Source: Myxococcus hansupus (GTDB taxonomy: Bacteria > Myxococcota > Myxococcia > Myxococcales > Myxococcaceae). Taken from it: a stretch of DNA of 64,000 nucleotides. The notes beneath the pieces were generated by a model. That model worked only from the letters and a program-made list of their open reading frames with translations. It searched no databases and was not told where the DNA came from. Shown here in pieces: positions 60,846-64,000 of the stretch. The translations under genes were made by a program, and so were the position numbers. The stretch lies in the NCBI RefSeq assembly GCF_000280925.3, contig NZ_CP012109.1:8964001-9028000 (forward strand). The letters are read 5' to 3'. Position 1 is the first letter of the stretch. Each line of letters opens with the position of its first letter.

Positions 60846-62264
60846 TCAGGGCTTGGCCCGAGGTTGCTTGGCGGAAGGCCCGGAATACAGGTCGATGACC
60901 TCGGAAATGGCGCTCTGGCACACCGCGCAAAAGGGCACGCGGTCCCGAGTGAACATCACGCAGTCGACCTGTGGCCGGTAGTAGCCCTTCGGCTCGTACA
61001 TGGCGCCCTCGAAGGCGCCGACCCGGCCTGCATACTTCTGTGAGGAAAGGAACTTTTCCTCCCAGTCGCGCTGGGACATGAACAGGTTGTCCATCTCCGA
61101 CTCAGGTTTACGCTGTGCACGGATCTGCCCTCGGCGCTTCTGCACATCATTGGAGTGCTTTTCGTAGCCGGGCTTGTCCCAGGGAGTGGGCAGTGGTGTC
61201 CCAGGGGAGACGAGATGCTTCCACTTCACGTGCTCAGGGGAGTGGAGGGCCGTGACGTTCTTCTCCCACGGCTCCTGTCGGTCCGCGGCGGGCGCGTAGA
61301 CGGATTCGGACGTGTAGTACTCGTCGGCCAGTCCGGCGAAGTGGTGGCCGAACTCGTGGACGAAGACGTACGGCGCCCACAGGCTCTCCGCGGCCACCGT
61401 GCCGTAGAGGCCGAAGATGCCTCCTCCGCCGTACGTGTTGCCGTTGACCAGGATCTCCACGAACTCATACGGCGCGAACGCAGCCGTTTCACGGAAAGCC
61501 TTGTTGTCGAAGGTGAGGACGTAGCGCTCGCTGCCGAAGGCGTCATAGGTCGCGCCGATGGGCGAGCGCCGGTGGATGCCCGTCGAAGGACGGGAGATGC
61601 CGGACTGCGCCGCGGCGGGCACGAGACCCCACACATTGAAGTCCGACTTGCGCTCCTTGAAAGGAGCGTAGGTGAAGAGGATGTCCACCATGCGCCGGGC
61701 GTCCTTCTCGAACTTGGCGTGCTCGGCCTGGGTGTAGCCGTCACCGAGGATGAGCAGGTCCACCTTCTGTTCCGGAGGGCCGTTCTCCAGCAGCTTCAAC
61801 AGGCGCCCAGGCGCGGGAGGTGACGAGGGGTCGACGAACATGCCCTTCGGATCCACGACCAGCGACCACACTTCTCGAAAGGCGTTCTGGGCATCCCGCT
61901 TCTTGAGGAGGACCTGAACCGGGCGGTCTGGAGTGGGGAACCGCAGTGATTCGTGGAAGGTGCGGTTGCTGCTGCGCGCCTCGTTCGTGACTTCCCACTC
62001 GCCATAGATGGAGGCGAAGCCGCGCGAGAAGAGGAGCCGGTTGTTGTCCCGGTCCCGGACCTCGAAGAGGTACTTGCCGAGGTTCGTCTCGTCGATGGCG
62101 CGTTCCGGGTGGCCGGGCCACGGCAGCGGTTCGATGACGACCTTGTCGAGACTGAAGCGCTCCTCGGTGGCGTTGCCGGTGTGGAAGTAGTCGACCCGAA
62201 GGGTTCGCGGCGACGCCGCGGAGGCGCTGGTGGCCAGCAGCAGGACGAAAAGGGCTCGCATCAT
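60846..62264 (-). CDS. M64 family (IgA-peptidase-like) metallopeptidase
   Basis: The product has 472 residues from the ATG at 62264 (start codons are tandem; the longer frame to 62324 is unsupported). A signal peptide (MMRALFVLLLATSASA) precedes a beta-rich N-domain (about 20-165) and the peptidase. The zinc motif is HEFGHHFAGLADEY (H303, E304, H307), the M64 signature. A C-terminal Cys-x2-Cys (FCAVC) follows. No lipobox is seen, so it is likely secreted. Given the neighbouring nuclease and adhesin-like lipoproteins, a role in prey degradation is inferred. Confidence 0.9.
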   Translation of the reverse strand: MMRALFVLLLATSASAASPRTLRVDYFHTGNATEERFSLDKVVIEPLPWPGHPERAIDETNLGKYLFEVRDRDNNRLLFSRGFASIYGEWEVTNEARSSNRTFHESLRFPTPDRPVQVLLKKRDAQNAFREVWSLVVDPKGMFVDPSSPPAPGRLLKLLENGPPEQKVDLLILGDGYTQAEHAKFEKDARRMVDILFTYAPFKERKSDFNVWGLVPAAAQSGISRPSTGIHRRSPIGATYDAFGSERYVLTFDNKAFRETAAFAPYEFVEILVNGNTYGGGGIFGLYGTVAAESLWAPYVFVHEFGHHFAGLADEYYTSESVYAPAADRQEPWEKNVTALHSPEHVKWKHLVSPGTPLPTPWDKPGYEKHSNDVQKRRGQIRAQRKPESEMDNLFMSQRDWEEKFLSSQKYAGRVGAFEGAMYEPKGYYRPQVDCVMFTRDRVPFCAVCQSAISEVIDLYSGPSAKQPRAKP

Positions 62265-62343
62265 GACCGGCACTCTACGCGCCCAATCGGGCGACGGCGC
62301 GCACTCCGCACGCGTCCTATTCAACGCCAGACGTGCGTGGCCA

Positions 62344-62381
62344 CGGCATTCCCCGGATACGCGAACACCCGAGGAATGCCG
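62344..62381 (-). promoter_or_regulatory. Inverted repeat between M64 and TPR-PEGA genes
   Basis: CGGCATTCC (62344-62352) and GGAATGCCG (62373-62381) are a perfect 9-bp inverted repeat with a 20-base spacer, in the 140-base gap between the two minus-strand genes. There is no T-run. It may be a weak terminator for the upstream gene or an operator for the M64 gene. Confidence 0.35.
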
Positions 62382-62404
62382 CTCCCTTGGGGTGGCGGTT
62401 CCGT

Positions 62405-63907
62405 TCAGAACGCGCCCGAAAAGGAGGCCGCGGCGCCGTGGCTGTCAGCGGAGACGCCGACCGTCACGGGAGGCGCCGAACGTGAATCTGGTGACAGCAG
62501 ATAGAGCACGGCGCCCGTGGCGACGGCCGCGCCGCCTCCAATGAGCAGGCCGTTGAGGATGTTGCTCTTCTGCATCAATGCATTCCTGAGTCCGAGCGCC
62601 TCCTTGTCCGTGGACAGAATCCGGCCGTTGTCGAGCCGCTTCTCCAGGGCATTCATGTCCTTCTGGGCCAGAAGCCGGACAATGCCCGCCCCTCCGAACG
62701 CCGCGACACCTGTTCCGAGCGCCACGTAAGACGCCATGCGGAGCCCTGAGTTCGAGCGCGGCCTGGAGTCTCCCTCCGAGAGCATGTTGGGAGCGCTGAG
62801 GTCCATTCCGCCCTGTTTCAATCCAGCGGGAGGATCCCAAGGCGCCTTGCCATTGGAGTTCATGACCACCAGGTTCGAGGGGGAGCGGCCGGTGGTGACG
62901 AAGTCGACGAGGGCGGCGAGGGCTTCGTTTGAAGTTTCCGGGTCCTGCGTCTTGAATCCGCCCTCGCGGAGTTTCTGTCCGCCTTCGACATTGAGCACGG
63001 TGGCCGCGAACCACTTCGGGCCACTGCTCGGTCGCTCAAGGCGGACAACGATGACTTCCTCGACACCCAGCGTGCCGCCCAGACGGACGGCGTGGCTGAG
63101 GGTTCGTTCGTCGTTGCCATCGGTAGCCGCAAGGCAGGGGAAGGGGCTGGCGGAAACAGAGCCTTCGTAGGCCACGTCGACGAGCAACGGTGTTTCAGTG
63201 CCTTGCACCTGGACGTTTCGCGGGAAGCTGGTGGTGTCGCCCTTGACGAGGGTGAGGTGATAGGTGCCTGGGACCGCATCGAGCGCGAGCGGCGTCTGGC
63301 CCAGCTTGAGGCCGTCCAGGTACACGTCGGCGGTGGGCAGCGTGGACTTCACGGACAGCTTCACCTTGCGCGTCTGGTCGAGTTCGCGACGGAGCTTGTC
63401 GAAGTTCTGCCGTACGGACGGGGCAAAGTAATCCGCGTCGAGTTCGTGCTTGGGCTGGAGCCGCAGCACGTTGCGGAACGCGGCATCGCTCTCTTTCGCC
63501 TTGCCCATGGCGCGGTAGTTGAGGCCATGGAGAAGCTGCGCATCGACGTAGAGTTTCCAGCGTGCATCACCCACGGGGAGCCGGGTGATTTGTTGCAGGG
63601 CTTCATCGACGGCTTGGAGGGTCCTGGCGTTGCGGCCCTCGTAGAACTGGTCCTGGGCAGCTTCGAGTTGACGCTGGAGGTCCTCGAAGCTCTTGGTCGG
63701 CTGGGGGAAGAGCCGCTCACTGAATTGCGCTGCGCTGAGCGTGTCCTGCTCTGGCCGGGAGGCGAGGGCGCTCAGGAATGCCTTGGCCTGCCCGCTCAGT
63801 TCCGCGTCCTTGCAGTCGCCACTGGCAACGACTGTGCGGAGAGGGGCTGAGTAAGCGTGGGTTGATAGACAAAACGCCAAGATGGCTGGTGCGATCCTCA
63901 TCTTCAA
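62405..63907 (-). CDS. TPR and PEGA-domain membrane protein
   Basis: The product has 500 residues. A signal peptide (MRIAPAILAFCLSTHAYSA) is followed by a helical, TPR-like domain (about 45-175, QDQFYEGRNARTLQAVDEALQ and DAAFRNVLRLQPKHELDAD) and a PEGA domain (about 181-235, KLSVKSTLPTADVYLDGLKLGQTPL). A Pro/Asn/Ser-rich region then leads to two hydrophobic segments near 395-415 and 455-475. PEGA domains are common in myxobacterial envelope proteins and probably bind other envelope components. A second ATG two codons in is an alternative start. Confidence 0.82.
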   Translation of the reverse strand: MKMRIAPAILAFCLSTHAYSAPLRTVVASGDCKDAELSGQAKAFLSALASRPEQDTLSAAQFSERLFPQPTKSFEDLQRQLEAAQDQFYEGRNARTLQAVDEALQQITRLPVGDARWKLYVDAQLLHGLNYRAMGKAKESDAAFRNVLRLQPKHELDADYFAPSVRQNFDKLRRELDQTRKVKLSVKSTLPTADVYLDGLKLGQTPLALDAVPGTYHLTLVKGDTTSFPRNVQVQGTETPLLVDVAYEGSVSASPFPCLAATDGNDERTLSHAVRLGGTLGVEEVIVVRLERPSSGPKWFAATVLNVEGGQKLREGGFKTQDPETSNEALAALVDFVTTGRSPSNLVVMNSNGKAPWDPPAGLKQGGMDLSAPNMLSEGDSRPRSNSGLRMASYVALGTGVAAFGGAGIVRLLAQKDMNALEKRLDNGRILSTDKEALGLRNALMQKSNILNGLLIGGGAAVATGAVLYLLSPDSRSAPPVTVGVSADSHGAAASFSGAF

Positions 63908-64000
63908 CTCTCTTTGATACGTAAGGTCGGCGGGACTAGGGTTGTTGATTTTTTCTGTATACGAGAATTTCGTCTTGATGGTCGTTGTGCCTCTCGGTCC
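63908..64000 (-). promoter_or_regulatory. AT-rich region upstream of the TPR-PEGA gene
   Basis: This 93-base stretch is markedly richer in A+T than the window and lies directly before the TPR-PEGA gene. On the minus strand TATACA is a possible -10 element, but I cannot find a matching -35 box with confidence. It probably contains the promoter. Confidence 0.35.

Noticed and set aside
1..64000. CRISPR array, tRNA, rRNA, riboswitch, insertion sequence
   Set aside because: No regularly spaced direct repeats, no cloverleaf or rRNA-like segment, no transposase and no terminal inverted repeats were recognised by reading.

Overview
The window is very GC-rich and densely coded, with GC-biased third positions. 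It carries a C-terminal fragment that looks like the Myxococcus paralogous family TIGR02265/DUF2378, large eukaryote-like Ser/Thr kinases, hybrid sensor kinases, many lipobox-bearing lipoproteins, and secreted proteases plus a nuclease. Together these point to a predatory myxobacterium of the Myxococcaceae (Myxococcus/Pyxidicoccus/Corallococcus type). I assigned the lineage from gene content only. I found no rRNA, tRNA, CRISPR array, insertion sequence or prophage.

Layout. 1-5.4 kb: the DUF2378 tail, an ExoD-like membrane protein, and a kinase-ATPase-TPR giant translationally coupled to a zinc-ribbon methyltransferase. 5.6-8.1 kb: a large unrecognised protein with a helical, hydrophobic N-terminus and lower GC. 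8.2-12.6 kb (minus): a four-gene operon joined by ATGA overlaps (CNMP-domain patatin lipase, ketoacyl synthase III-like protein, acyltransferase, short-chain dehydrogenase-like protein). 12.7-18.5 kb (minus): a complete tripartite RND efflux system. 18.7-28.5 kb: lipoproteins, a SMI1/KNR4 protein beside an AAA ATPase, an alpha/beta hydrolase, a fatty-acid-hydroxylase-like membrane protein, an amidase, two exported proteins of unknown role and an Mla-type ABC ATPase with altered catalytic residues. 28.7-41.9 kb: a MalK-type ATPase, kelch and other lipoproteins, an M24 aminopeptidase, a di-heme peroxidase, an outer-membrane barrel and a subtilase. 42.2-54.7 kb: signalling genes (transmembrane Ser/Thr kinase, a giant propeller hybrid histidine kinase, a REC-PAS-PAS kinase) with an RDD protein, an iron-sulfur reductase, a hemerythrin and a SIMPL protein. 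55.0-63.9 kb: exported proteins, including an Ig-repeat/nuclease/lamin-tail lipoprotein, a Big_5-type lipoprotein, an M64 metallopeptidase and a TPR-PEGA protein.

How the genes may work together. The 8.2-12.6 kb operon is the most coherent candidate for an undescribed pathway: a lipase that could release acyl chains under cyclic-nucleotide control, a condensing-enzyme homologue lacking the usual Asn, an acyltransferase and a reductase homologue lacking the catalytic Tyr. The last 8 kb reads as a secretome that could act on prey protein and nucleic acid. Pathway statements are inference from families and gene order. Most starts were moved downstream of the longest possible reading frame, to the ATG giving a ribosome-binding site, a signal peptide or an ATGA overlap.
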